33,964 nucleotides of DNA from Ideonella sp. MAG2. GTDB taxonomy: Bacteria > Pseudomonadota > Gammaproteobacteria > Burkholderiales > Burkholderiaceae_C. The position numbers were made by a program, and so were the translations under genes. The DNA lies in the NCBI GenBank assembly GCA_004359425.1, contig PTEU01000002.1:526771-560734 (forward strand), written 5' to 3'. The notes under the pieces were generated by a model. That model was not told the origin of the DNA, ran no database searches, and was given only the letters and a program-made list of their open reading frames with translations. This document shows positions 1-8,333 of the stretch, piece after piece (within the stretch, counting starts at the first letter, position 1; each line of letters opens with the position of its first letter).

Positions 1-1
1 C

Positions 2-1615
2 CAGGCCCGCACGAGGGCGCAGTTTGAGCGAGATGTGGCCGCCTGGGCTTGGGGCTGCCAAGCCCAGCCTGGACAGCGCATGGCGCTGTACGCGGAGGAC
101 ACCTACACCTTTGCGGCCGCACTGATGGGGGCCTGGCAGGCAAACAAAACCGTGGTCTTGCCTGGTGATGCCCAAGCGCAAACCGTCCAGCGCTTGGCCC
201 AGGCGGTAGATTTCAATGCGGCAGACTTACCGCAGGGCCTGCGGCCTGAGGAGGGCGCAAGCCCACCGCCATGGCCGTTTCGGCCCTTGGATCTGCAGCG
301 CCATTGCTTGGTCGTCCAGACCTCTGGCTCTAGCGGCGAGCCACTGGACATCGACAAGCAACTCAGTCAGTTAGACGCCGAAGTGCGTACACTGGAGGCA
401 GCGTTTGGCGCTCGTCTGCTCGACCCAGCGCTGCGGGTGTTGACCACCGTTTCGCACCAGCACATCTATGGGCTGCTGTTCCAGGTGCTGTGGCCACTGA
501 GCCGTGGCAGGGCTTTTGTCGCGGGGCGGCTGGATTACCCCGAAGCCATCTTGGCGGCCATGTCCCAGGGGCCGAATGTGCTGGTAGCCAGCCCGGCTCA
601 CCTCAAACGCTTTCCAGACACCTTACCCTGGGCCCAGGCCCAGGGGCGTACCCAAGCTATCTTTTCATCGGGTGGCCCGCTCTTGCCAGAGGCCTCGCAC
701 GAGGTGTACCGCTTGACAGGGCTCTCTCCCATTGAGGTCTATGGCAGCTCCGAGACTGGAGGCATTGCCTGGCGGCAGCGCGCCACGCACGGTGATGCCT
801 GGTGCCCGTTTGCCGCAGTGCGCCTGCGCCAGGTAGAGGGATTGTTGGAGGTGGCTTCGCCCAACTTGCCCGACGACACCCCCTGGCTCACCAGTGACTT
901 GGTGCGCTTGCACCCCGACGGTCGTTTTGAGCTGCTCGGGCGGGCAGACCGCATCGTCAAGATCGAAGAAAAGCGCGTCTCGCTGACGGCGCTGGAGCGC
1001 ACATTGCTGGCGCAGCCGGGCATCGGCGAAGCCAAGGTCTTTCCGCTGCCTGAGGCAGACCGCGTGCGTTTGGCCGCCGTGGTGGTGTTGACTGAAGCTG
1101 GGCGGCAGGCACTGACCCTGCAAGGCAAAAAGACCTTGACTGATGGGTACAAGAAAGCCTTGCTGCAGGTGGTTGAGCGCGTGGCCTTGCCGCGTCGATG
1201 GCGCTTGGTGGCGGCCCTGCCCGTCAACGCCCAGGGCAAGGTGACTGAATCTCTTTTAACGCAGTTATTCAGGCCTGAGCAGCCCCCTGTGCAATGGCTG
1301 GATCGCACACCCACGCAGGCCCTGGCGATGTTGGACATCGTGCCGGAGTTGGCCGTTTTCGATGGCCACTTTCAAGATCACCCACTGGTGCCAGGTGTAG
1401 CGCAGCTCGACTGGGCAATCGCCCTCGGGCGCGAATGCTTCTCTCCCAAGGGTGCCTTTAGCCAGGTGGATCAGCTCAAGTTTCAAGTGCCGATCTTTCC
1501 GGGCCGCCAGATCCAACTGCACCTGCAGTGGGACGCCGTCCGGTCGGTACTGAGCTTCCAATTCCACTCTGGCGAACTGAAACACTCCGGTGGCAAGGTG
1601 ACTTTCCATGCTTAA
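2..1615 (+). CDS. APE-type acyl-CoA/ACP ligase fused to a hotdog dehydratase, 5' partial
   Basis: Probably activates the aromatic starter acid of an aryl polyene and also contributes a 3-hydroxyacyl dehydratase. The frame is open to the left edge and the residues before the GTG at 35 (RTRAQFERDVAAW) look like normal family sequence, so the true start lies outside the window. The adenylation domain shows a phosphate-binding loop VQTSGSSGEP, the motif VYGSSETGG and the hinge region ELLGRADRIVKI. The last ~110 residues are a separate FabA/FabZ-like domain with FDGHFQDHPLVPGVAQ, whose His is the expected catalytic residue. The two activities are separate proteins in the Xenorhabdus APE set (ApeH and ApeI, from recall). 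The stop overlaps the next gene by 8 nt. The family is clear; the exact substrate is inferred. Confidence 0.85.
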   Translation, partial: QARTRAQFERDVAAWAWGCQAQPGQRMALYAEDTYTFAAALMGAWQANKTVVLPGDAQAQTVQRLAQAVDFNAADLPQGLRPEEGASPPPWPFRPLDLQRHCLVVQTSGSSGEPLDIDKQLSQLDAEVRTLEAAFGARLLDPALRVLTTVSHQHIYGLLFQVLWPLSRGRAFVAGRLDYPEAILAAMSQGPNVLVASPAHLKRFPDTLPWAQAQGRTQAIFSSGGPLLPEASHEVYRLTGLSPIEVYGSSETGGIAWRQRATHGDAWCPFAAVRLRQVEGLLEVASPNLPDDTPWLTSDLVRLHPDGRFELLGRADRIVKIEEKRVSLTALERTLLAQPGIGEAKVFPLPEADRVRLAAVVVLTEAGRQALTLQGKKTLTDGYKKALLQVVERVALPRRWRLVAALPVNAQGKVTESLLTQLFRPEQPPVQWLDRTPTQALAMLDIVPELAVFDGHFQDHPLVPGVAQLDWAIALGRECFSPKGAFSQVDQLKFQVPIFPGRQIQLHLQWDAVRSVLSFQFHSGELKHSGGKVTFHA

Positions 1616-2348
1616 GACGGTGGCCGTGATTCCGGTCTACAACCATCCCACCACCATTGCAGCGATGGTGGCTGGAGTTCGGCGCTATGGCCTGCCTTGC
1701 ATCTTGGTCGACGACGGCAGTGAGCCAGGCTGCGCCGCCGTACTCAAGGATTTGGCGGCGCAGCAGGCTGACGCGGTGACGCTGCTTGTCTTAGCCGTGA
1801 ATCAAGGCAAAGGTGGGGCGATGATGGCCGGGCTCAAAGAAGCCGCGCGCCAAGGCTATACCCATGCCTTGCAGATCGATGCCGATGGCCAGCACGATGT
1901 GCAAGACATCCCCCACTTCATGACCCAAGCCCAAGCCCACCCGGGGGCGGTCATTGCGGGCTGCCCGATTTACGACGCGAGCGTACCCAAAGGGCGCTTG
2001 TACGCGCGCTATGCGACCCATATTTGGGTGTGGATCAACACCTTGTCGCTAGACATCCGCGACTCCATGTGCGGCTTCCGGGTCTACCCCTTGGCACCGG
2101 TGGTGGCGGTGATCGACAGCGAACGCCTGGGCAAACGCATGGACTTCGATTGCGAGGTGCTGGTGAGGCTGCATTGGCGTGGCGTCTCCATCGTCAGTCT
2201 GCCGACCCGGGTGACCTACCCACAAGACGGCATCTCCCACTTCAAGGTGTGGTGGGACAACGTTCTCATCTCGCGCATGCATACCCAATTGTTTTTCGGC
2301 ATGTTGTTGCGCCTGCCCAAAATCCTGTGGCGCAAGGTGGCGGCGTGA
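1608..2348 (+). CDS. Family 2 glycosyltransferase of the APE cluster
   Basis: A 246-residue GT-A fold glycosyltransferase. The N-terminus AVIPVYNHPTTIAAMV and LVDDGSE form the nucleotide-binding part, and LQIDADGQHD supplies the metal-binding DXD motif. A positively charged, hydrophobic C-terminus (MLLRLPKILWRK) could lie on the inner membrane. The ATG overlaps the upstream ligase by 8 nt and the stop overlaps the acyltransferase start (GTGA), so the three are probably translationally coupled. In other APE clusters a glycosyltransferase and an acyltransferase help build the lipid carrier or headgroup, sometimes as one fused protein; here they are separate. The sugar donor cannot be read from the sequence. 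Confidence 0.85.
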   Translation: MLKTVAVIPVYNHPTTIAAMVAGVRRYGLPCILVDDGSEPGCAAVLKDLAAQQADAVTLLVLAVNQGKGGAMMAGLKEAARQGYTHALQIDADGQHDVQDIPHFMTQAQAHPGAVIAGCPIYDASVPKGRLYARYATHIWVWINTLSLDIRDSMCGFRVYPLAPVVAVIDSERLGKRMDFDCEVLVRLHWRGVSIVSLPTRVTYPQDGISHFKVWWDNVLISRMHTQLFFGMLLRLPKILWRKVAA

Positions 2349-3337
2349 GCGCTTCAGCCCCCCCTCGCTCACCCGGGCCAGCCACCCATTGGGCGCAGAT
2401 GGGTGAAAGCACGTTTGTGGCCGGCATGTGGTTTCTCTACGGAATATACAAACTGTTGGGGCGCGGGCCATTTCTCGTCTGTTTGTACCCGGTGGTGTTC
2501 TATTACTGGGCAAGCCGCCGCGCGGCGCGCCAGGCCTCCATGGACTACCTGCGGCAGATGCATGCTCAGCACGGCGTACCTGCATGGGTGCCGACTTGGC
2601 GAGATGGGCTGCGTCACTTTCTGTCGTTTGCCGACACTTTGTTGGACAAGACGCTGGCCACCAGCGGCAGCTACCGCTTTGACCGCATTCGCTACGAAGG
2701 CTTAGAGCCCATGCTGGAGCGCGTACGCAGCGGTGCGGGTGGTGTTTTCATCACCGCGCACATGGGGTGCCTCGAACTCTGCCAAGCGCTGGCCGGCCAA
2801 TGCGACGGATTGCGCATTCATGTGCTGGTACACACCCGCCACGCTGAGCGCTTTAACCGCATGCTGCACCGCCTCAACCCACACAGCGGGGTACACCTGA
2901 TGCAAGTCACGGAGATCTCACCCGCCACTGCGGTGATGCTGGCTGAAAAAGTAGGCCGCGGTGAGTTTGTGGCCATTGCCGGCGACAGGGTACCGGTCAA
3001 CATGGGCCCGCAAAGCTGTGTGGAGGTGTCGTTCTTGGGAAGACCTGCCGCCCTGCCGATTGGCCCTTATGTGCTCGCATCTTTGCTCAAATGCCCGCTG
3101 TATTTGCTGGCCTGCATTCGTGAGGGGAGGCACCACACCTTGGTGTTTGAACGCCTGGCAGACCAAGTCCATTTGCCACGCGGAGCCCGCCTCCAAGCCG
3201 CCACCGTGTTGGCCCAAGGCTATGTCCAACGCCTAGAGGCTCTGCTGATCCGTGCGCCCTTTGAATGGTTCAATTTTTTTGCCTTTTGGGCGCAGCGCAC
3301 TGCCCCTGAGGCCGCCCCCAACTCACTCGCGTCATGA
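2345..3337 (+). CDS. LpxL/HtrB-like lysophospholipid acyltransferase
   Basis: A 330-residue protein of the lipid A acyltransferase superfamily. It has a hydrophobic N-terminal anchor (FLVCLYPVVFYYWAS), the active-site motif FITAHMGCLELCQ (HX4E), a second block FVAIAGDRVPV and a third VSFLGRPAALPIGPYVLA. The GTG at 2345 is chosen because it makes a GTGA overlap with the glycosyltransferase stop; an in-frame extension runs back to 2024 but would lie inside that gene. The enzyme probably transfers an acyl group, possibly the finished polyene, to a membrane lipid or glycolipid acceptor. This is inferred from its place in the cluster. Confidence 0.83.
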   Translation: MSASAPPRSPGPATHWAQMGESTFVAGMWFLYGIYKLLGRGPFLVCLYPVVFYYWASRRAARQASMDYLRQMHAQHGVPAWVPTWRDGLRHFLSFADTLLDKTLATSGSYRFDRIRYEGLEPMLERVRSGAGGVFITAHMGCLELCQALAGQCDGLRIHVLVHTRHAERFNRMLHRLNPHSGVHLMQVTEISPATAVMLAEKVGRGEFVAIAGDRVPVNMGPQSCVEVSFLGRPAALPIGPYVLASLLKCPLYLLACIREGRHHTLVFERLADQVHLPRGARLQAATVLAQGYVQRLEALLIRAPFEWFNFFAFWAQRTAPEAAPNSLAS

Positions 3338-4899
3338 TGGCTGCTGCATCCCCTTCCTCCACGGTTGTTTTTGACGGCCAGCACCTGGGCATTGGCGAGG
3401 TGCTGGCCCTGTCGCGTCAACAAGCCCAAGCACGGCTGTCTGAGGCCCCGGCGTTTCGGGCGCGCATTCAGCGCGGGGCAGATTTTTTGGATCGTCTGCT
3501 GCGTGAGGATGGTGTGATCTACGGCGTAACCACGGGCTACGGTGACTCTTGCACCGTCAGCATCCCCGCCGATTTGGTGCCCGAATTGCCCCATCACCTC
3601 TACACCTACCACGGCTGCGGTCTGGGGCAGTTTTTGAGCCCCGAAGAGACGCGCGCAGTATTGGCGGTGCGGCTGGCATCGCTGTGCCAAGGGGTGTCGG
3701 GCGTGAGCTGGGCGTTGCTGACGCAACTGGAGCAATTGCTGCAACACGACATCTTGCCGCTGATCCCCTCGGAGGGCTCTGTCGGTGCCAGTGGTGACTT
3801 GACACCCCTGTCTTATGTCGCTGCGGTGCTGTGTGGCGAACGTGAGGTGTGGTTCCGCGGCCAGCGCTGCGCGGCTTCGCAGGCCTTGCGCGAGGTCGGC
3901 TTAACGCCTCTGCGTTTGCGCCCCAAAGAGGGTCTGGCCATCATGAATGGCACAGCTGTGATGACGGCGCTGGCCTGCCTGGCGTGGCAACGCGCGCACG
4001 CGGTGGCGGCACTGGCCACGCGCCTCACGGCCTGCAATGTGGTGGCCAGCGCGGGCAATGCCCATCACTTTGACGAGCGCTTGTTCGCGGTCAAACCCCA
4101 TGCAGGCCAGCAACAGGTGGCGCAACGCATTCGCCAAGACCTGGCCAGCCCAAGGCCTGCCCGCAATGAACAGCGCCTGCAAGACCGCTATTCACTGCGC
4201 TGTGCGCCGCATGTGATCGGTGTGCTGGCCGATGCCCTGCCCTTCTTTCAGCAACTGATCGAGAACGAGCTCAATAGCGCCAACGACAACCCCATCATCG
4301 ACGGTGACAGCGAGCAGGTGCTGCATGGCGGTCACTTCTACGGTGGCCATATTGCCTTCGCGATGGACAGCCTGAAGAACGCCGTGGCCAATGTGGCCGA
4401 CCTGATGGACAGGCAACTCTCCCTGTTGGTGGACACCCGCTACAACCACGGCTTGCCGTCAAATTTGTCGGGCGCTCAAGGCCCACGTGCCGCCATCAAC
4501 CATGGCCTCAAAGCCTTGCAAATCAGTGTCTCGGCCTGGACGGCCGAGGCCTTGAAGCTCACGCTACCGGCCTCGGTGTTCTCGCGCTCCACCGAGTGCC
4601 ACAACCAAGACAAGGTGAGCATGGGCACCATCGCCGCGCGTGACGCACTGCGCGTCTTGACCCTGACCGAGCAAGTCCTGGCCGCCATGCTCATTGCCGC
4701 TCGCCAGGGTTTGAGCCTGCGCCAACGCATGGATGCAAGGCTGCAACTCACGCCCGCGCTGCAGGGCTTTCATGCCGATCTCTGCGAGCGTCTCGCCCTT
4801 GTCGACGAAGACCGCGCTCTGGACGCCGACCTGCTGCGCCTCATGCAGGCCCAACACCAAGGCCAGTGGGCCCATCTCTATGAGGAATCTGCGTCATGA
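3334..4899 (+). CDS. Aromatic amino acid ammonia-lyase (HAL/TAL/PAL family, MIO-type)
   Basis: A 521-residue lyase. The Ala152-Ser153-Gly154 triplet in GSVGASGDL forms the MIO electrophile autocatalytically. Also present are VTTGYGD with the catalytic Tyr loop, NDNPIID, and the C-terminal helix region STECHNQDKVSMG. No histidine-utilisation genes are near, so a hut role is unlikely. In this cluster it most plausibly deaminates tyrosine or phenylalanine to coumarate or cinnamate as the aryl starter. The substrate-selectivity segment reads LPHHLYTYHGCGLG, which by my alignment puts Tyr-His where Rhodobacter TAL has His-Leu, so specificity is open. Translation starts in an ATGA overlap with the acyltransferase; a second ATG follows directly. 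Confidence 0.9.
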   Translation: MMAAASPSSTVVFDGQHLGIGEVLALSRQQAQARLSEAPAFRARIQRGADFLDRLLREDGVIYGVTTGYGDSCTVSIPADLVPELPHHLYTYHGCGLGQFLSPEETRAVLAVRLASLCQGVSGVSWALLTQLEQLLQHDILPLIPSEGSVGASGDLTPLSYVAAVLCGEREVWFRGQRCAASQALREVGLTPLRLRPKEGLAIMNGTAVMTALACLAWQRAHAVAALATRLTACNVVASAGNAHHFDERLFAVKPHAGQQQVAQRIRQDLASPRPARNEQRLQDRYSLRCAPHVIGVLADALPFFQQLIENELNSANDNPIIDGDSEQVLHGGHFYGGHIAFAMDSLKNAVANVADLMDRQLSLLVDTRYNHGLPSNLSGAQGPRAAINHGLKALQISVSAWTAEALKLTLPASVFSRSTECHNQDKVSMGTIAARDALRVLTLTEQVLAAMLIAARQGLSLRQRMDARLQLTPALQGFHADLCERLALVDEDRALDADLLRLMQAQHQGQWAHLYEESAS

Positions 4900-5351
4900 C
4901 GCCCAGCCGATGGCCATTGCCGGTCAGCCCGGAGTTGTCGGCCCGTCTCACCCATGAGATCGAGGTCTCGCCGGCCTTTTTTGACATCGACCCGATGGAG
5001 GTAGTCTGGCACGGCCACTATGTGAAGTTCATGGAAGTGGCGCGTAGCGCCTTGATGACGCGCCTGGGCTACAACTACGCCGAGATGCGTGACTCTGGGT
5101 TTGCTTGGCCCGTGGTGGACATGAGGCTCAAGTATGTGCGCTCGGCGGTGCTGGGGCAGCGGCTCAAGGTGCGGGCCCGCATCGTCGAGTGGGAGAACCG
5201 CCTCAAGGTAGATTTTTTGATCACCGACGCCGACACCGGGCAGCGCTTGACCACGGCTTACACCATTCAAGTGGCGGTGGATATCGCCAGCCGCGAGATG
5301 CGCTATTTGTGCCCCGAGATCCTTTGGGAAAAGTTGGGGGTGCTGGCATGA
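4896..5351 (+). CDS. 4HBT hotdog acyl-CoA/ACP thioesterase (ApeK-like)
   Basis: A 151-residue hotdog-fold thioesterase. The segment DIDPMEVVWHGHYVKFMEVAR is the 4-hydroxybenzoyl-CoA thioesterase signature, with the acidic residue and HGHY region expected at the active site. A thioesterase at this position is usual in APE clusters and may release stalled or finished aryl-polyenoyl chains. It starts in an ATGA overlap with the ammonia-lyase and ends in an ATGA overlap with the LolA-like gene. No signal peptide is visible, so it is probably cytoplasmic. Family assignment is firm; the physiological substrate is inferred. Confidence 0.87.
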   Translation: MTPSRWPLPVSPELSARLTHEIEVSPAFFDIDPMEVVWHGHYVKFMEVARSALMTRLGYNYAEMRDSGFAWPVVDMRLKYVRSAVLGQRLKVRARIVEWENRLKVDFLITDADTGQRLTTAYTIQVAVDIASREMRYLCPEILWEKLGVLA

Positions 5352-5962
5352 AGCGTCGAGGCGTTCTGATGCTGGGCCTGGGCCTGAGCAGCCCGCTATG
5401 GGCCCAAGAGCGCGAGCCTTTGGGCGAGATTCGTACCCGCATCACCACGACGGCAGTGTTGCGCGGGCAGTTCGAGCAGCGCAAGACCGTTAAAGGCTTC
5501 AAGCAGCCCTTGCTGTCGCGCGGTGACTTCTTGGTGCAACGTGGCCGGGGCGTGATTTGGCGCACTCGGGACCCCTTGATCAGCAGCTTGGTGCTGACGC
5601 GAGATCGGCTCGTCACGCGAGGGGCCGATGGCGTGGTCCAACAACAGATGGACGCCGCCCGCGAGCCTGCGGTAAGGGGCATCACCGAGTTGATGTTTGC
5701 AGTGCTGAGCGCTGACCTGGCGGTCTTGTCCCAGCGCTTTGTCGTAAGCCCACAGCTCAAGACCGGTGAGGCCTGGCAGATGACGCTCTTGCCCAAAGAT
5801 CAAGCGCTGGCACAGTGGGCGACGCGGGTGGAGATTGACGGCGACCGCCAAGTTCGGCAGGTGCAGTGGCAGGACGGGATGGGGGATGTCAGCCTCATCC
5901 GCATGAGCGCCCACCAGCCCGGGCCACCTCCCACCAAAGAGGAAGAGGCCTGGCTTGGCTGA
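5348..5962 (+). CDS. LolA-like periplasmic outer-membrane carrier
   Basis: A 204-residue exported protein. Residues 1-19 form a signal peptide (MKRRGVLMLGLGLSSPLWA) and the mature part begins QEREPLGEIRTRI. The pattern RGQFEQRKTVKGFKQPLLSRGDFLV followed by RGRGVIWRTRDP is typical of LolA-related proteins found in aryl polyene and related lipid clusters. It probably chaperones the polyene lipid across the periplasm. The start is fixed by an ATGA overlap with the thioesterase, and its end overlaps the exporter by 8 nt. Confidence 0.85.
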   Translation: MKRRGVLMLGLGLSSPLWAQEREPLGEIRTRITTTAVLRGQFEQRKTVKGFKQPLLSRGDFLVQRGRGVIWRTRDPLISSLVLTRDRLVTRGADGVVQQQMDAAREPAVRGITELMFAVLSADLAVLSQRFVVSPQLKTGEAWQMTLLPKDQALAQWATRVEIDGDRQVRQVQWQDGMGDVSLIRMSAHQPGPPPTKEEEAWLG

Positions 5963-8333
5963 CCCCGCGCACATCACGCCGAGATTCCTTCACCATTGGC
6001 GCAGCGCAGCTTGGGTTTGGCTGGGTCTGGTGGTGGCGGTGGCCTGGCACCAGTGGCAGTTTTGGAGCCACCCCAAAGTCACCACGGACGTGATGGCTCT
6101 GTTGCCCCAAGACCCACTGGACAGCGTACTCAGCCGGGCCAGCCAACAATGGAGTGCGCAGGCGTCTCGGCAGGTCGTGGTGGTGTTGGGCAGCCCCGAC
6201 TGGGCACTTACCCGTGCCGCCGCCGCCGCTTGGCGGCAGGCCTTGCCGGCTTCAGCCGGGCTGCGCGAGCAGCGCTTGACCGACCCGCAAACGCTGGCGC
6301 GCCAAGTGGCCTTTTATGCACCTTGGCGAGATCGCTTGCTGACCCCGGCGCAACGCACCGAGCTGGCGCAGCAGCCGGAGTCCGCCTGGGCTGATCGCGC
6401 CTTGGCGGGTCTGCTGCAGCCGGGTGTCAGCGGCCGCCTGACCGCCTGGGCGGCTGACCCCTTGGGCCTCTGGGCAGCCTGGTGGGGCGAGCGCGCGGGG
6501 GAGGTGCAAGCCCGCCAGCGCGACGGCGAAGCCCATATTCACCGCAACGGTATGGAGTGGCTGGTGTTGATGCTGGAGTCTGACCGAGCGGCGACTCAGT
6601 TGGACGGTGAGCGCCGCTTAGCCCAGGCCTTGGACCAGGCCATAGCGGCGGCGAAGGCTCAGGTTCCGGGGCTCCGGCACATGCGTGCAGGGGTGCCCTT
6701 GCATGCAGAGGCCGCCGCCGCACAGGCCCACAGCGAAATCAACACCATTGGTTGGGGCTCCTTGATGGCCGTGATGGCACTGATGGCGCTGGCCTTTCGC
6801 TCACTCAAGCCCTTGGCTTTGACGGCGGTGTCCTTGTTGGTGGGGGTGGCCGTGGCGGCTTCGGTGACCATGGTGTGCTTTGGCGAGATCCATCTGGTCA
6901 CCCTGATCTTCGGCTCCAGCCTCATTGGCGTGGCCGAGGACTACGGCATCCATTACTTCTCGGCCCGCCAAGCCCAGCCCGAAACCCCCTCGCCCACCCT
7001 GATGCATCGCCTGCTGCCGGGTTTGATGCTGGCCTTAGCCACCAGCGTGTTGGGCTATTTGGTGTTGGGGCTGGCCCCCTTTCCTGGCCTGCGGCAGATG
7101 GCGGTGTTTTCGGCCGTCGGCTTGGCGGCCACTTTTGTGACCGCCTGGGCCTGGTTCCCTTGGCTGGACAGGGCCAAGGCTCCGCCCCGAACCCTGTTGG
7201 CCCGGCGGGTTGCAGCCTCGCTGCCGCGTTGGCCACGCTGGCAAGCCAACACTGTCGGCAAGGTGGCCTCAGGGCTGATGGTGTTGGTGTTGGGTTTCGG
7301 GGCATTCAGCCTGCAGGCGCAAGACGATCTGCGCCAACTTCAAAGTGGCGACCCACAACGCATGCATGAGCAGCGCGAGGTATCGGAATTGCTGGGCCTG
7401 CCCAGCCCACTACAGTGGTTTTTGGTCACAGGCACTTCAGCAGAACAGGTCTTGGAACGCGAAGAGGCCTTGACCCAGCGTCTGGCCGCCTTGGTCCACA
7501 AAGGCCACCTCCAAGGCTGGCGAGCGGTGTCAGACTGGGTGCCCTCGCAGGCCCGCCAACAGGCCGATGCGGCCTTGACCGGCCAACTGGAAACCGCCGT
7601 GGTGCAGGCCTTGGGTAAACGCCTGGGCGAAACCCTGGAACGCAGCGCCATGGCGACGACGCCCTTGACGCTAGAGGCCTGGTGGGCCAGCGAAGCCTCG
7701 CTCCCGGCGCGCAACCTGTGGTTGGGCGATGTGGGCGAGTTGCCCGGCGGCAAGGCCTCGGTGGTGATGCTGCGTGGGGCTTTCGGCCCCGCTGATCTCC
7801 CCAGGCTGGCGGCTGCCGCACAAGGCCTGCCGGGTGTGCGCTGGGTCGACAGAACGGCAGACACCTCCGCCCTGCTGGCGCGTTATCGCGTCACCATGGG
7901 TTGGTTACTTGTTTTGGGCCATGTGGTCGTGGGTGCTGTCTTGCTGTGGCGCTACGGCCGCTCTGCCTGGCGGGCTTGGTTGCCCACAGTATTGGCCACA
8001 GGCTTGACGCTGAGTGGCCTGGCCCTGGCCGGCCAAGCATTGCAGCTCTTTCATGTGCTGGCATTGTTGCTCTTGCTAGGCGTAGGCATCGACTACGGTG
8101 TGTTCTTGCTAGAGCACCCTGATGACGGCGGCGCTTGGCTGGCCGTGATCTTGGGCGCACTGAGCACTGCCTTGTCGTTCGGCCTCTTGGGCCTGTCTGA
8201 CTTGCCCGCCCTGCGAGCTTTTGGCGTGACGGTGCTCATGGGGCTGGCATGGGTGCTGCTCCTGGCACCGCTGTTGCGCCTGAGCCGGGCCTCACCCACA
8301 ACGCCTTCAACTTCTGTTCGGACCCCTGCATGA
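5955..8333 (+). CDS. MMPL/RND-family lipid exporter
   Basis: A 792-residue inner-membrane transporter with two homologous halves. Each half has one N-terminal membrane helix (around WVWLGLVVAVAW in the first), a large periplasmic domain and a bundle of helices. The first bundle includes LMAVMALMALAF, LIFGSSLIGVAEDYGIHYF and a series ending near WAWFPWLDRA. The second includes LALLLLLGVGIDYGVFLLEH. The paired GVAEDYGIHYF and GVGIDYGVFLLEH segments are the conserved MMPL helix-4-type motifs with charged residues for proton coupling. It probably extracts the polyene product and hands it to the LolA-like protein. The start is TTG, taken because it overlaps the previous stop by 8 nt and no ATG follows soon after. 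Confidence 0.88.
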   Translation: MADPAHITPRFLHHWRSAAWVWLGLVVAVAWHQWQFWSHPKVTTDVMALLPQDPLDSVLSRASQQWSAQASRQVVVVLGSPDWALTRAAAAAWRQALPASAGLREQRLTDPQTLARQVAFYAPWRDRLLTPAQRTELAQQPESAWADRALAGLLQPGVSGRLTAWAADPLGLWAAWWGERAGEVQARQRDGEAHIHRNGMEWLVLMLESDRAATQLDGERRLAQALDQAIAAAKAQVPGLRHMRAGVPLHAEAAAAQAHSEINTIGWGSLMAVMALMALAFRSLKPLALTAVSLLVGVAVAASVTMVCFGEIHLVTLIFGSSLIGVAEDYGIHYFSARQAQPETPSPTLMHRLLPGLMLALATSVLGYLVLGLAPFPGLRQMAVFSAVGLAATFVTAWAWFPWLDRAKAPPRTLLARRVAASLPRWPRWQANTVGKVASGLMVLVLGFGAFSLQAQDDLRQLQSGDPQRMHEQREVSELLGLPSPLQWFLVTGTSAEQVLEREEALTQRLAALVHKGHLQGWRAVSDWVPSQARQQADAALTGQLETAVVQALGKRLGETLERSAMATTPLTLEAWWASEASLPARNLWLGDVGELPGGKASVVMLRGAFGPADLPRLAAAAQGLPGVRWVDRTADTSALLARYRVTMGWLLVLGHVVVGAVLLWRYGRSAWRAWLPTVLATGLTLSGLALAGQALQLFHVLALLLLLGVGIDYGVFLLEHPDDGGAWLAVILGALSTALSFGLLGLSDLPALRAFGVTVLMGLAWVLLLAPLLRLSRASPTTPSTSVRTPA

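Noticed and set aside
2024..2344. N-terminal extension of the acyltransferase back to 2024
   Set aside because: The extra residues lie in another frame of the glycosyltransferase and have no family character; GTG at 2345 gives a normal coupled start.
3334..4899. Histidine utilisation (hutH) identity for the ammonia-lyase
   Set aside because: No hutU, hutI, hutG or hutC neighbours, the gene is coupled to polyene genes on both sides, and the selectivity loop differs from HutH.
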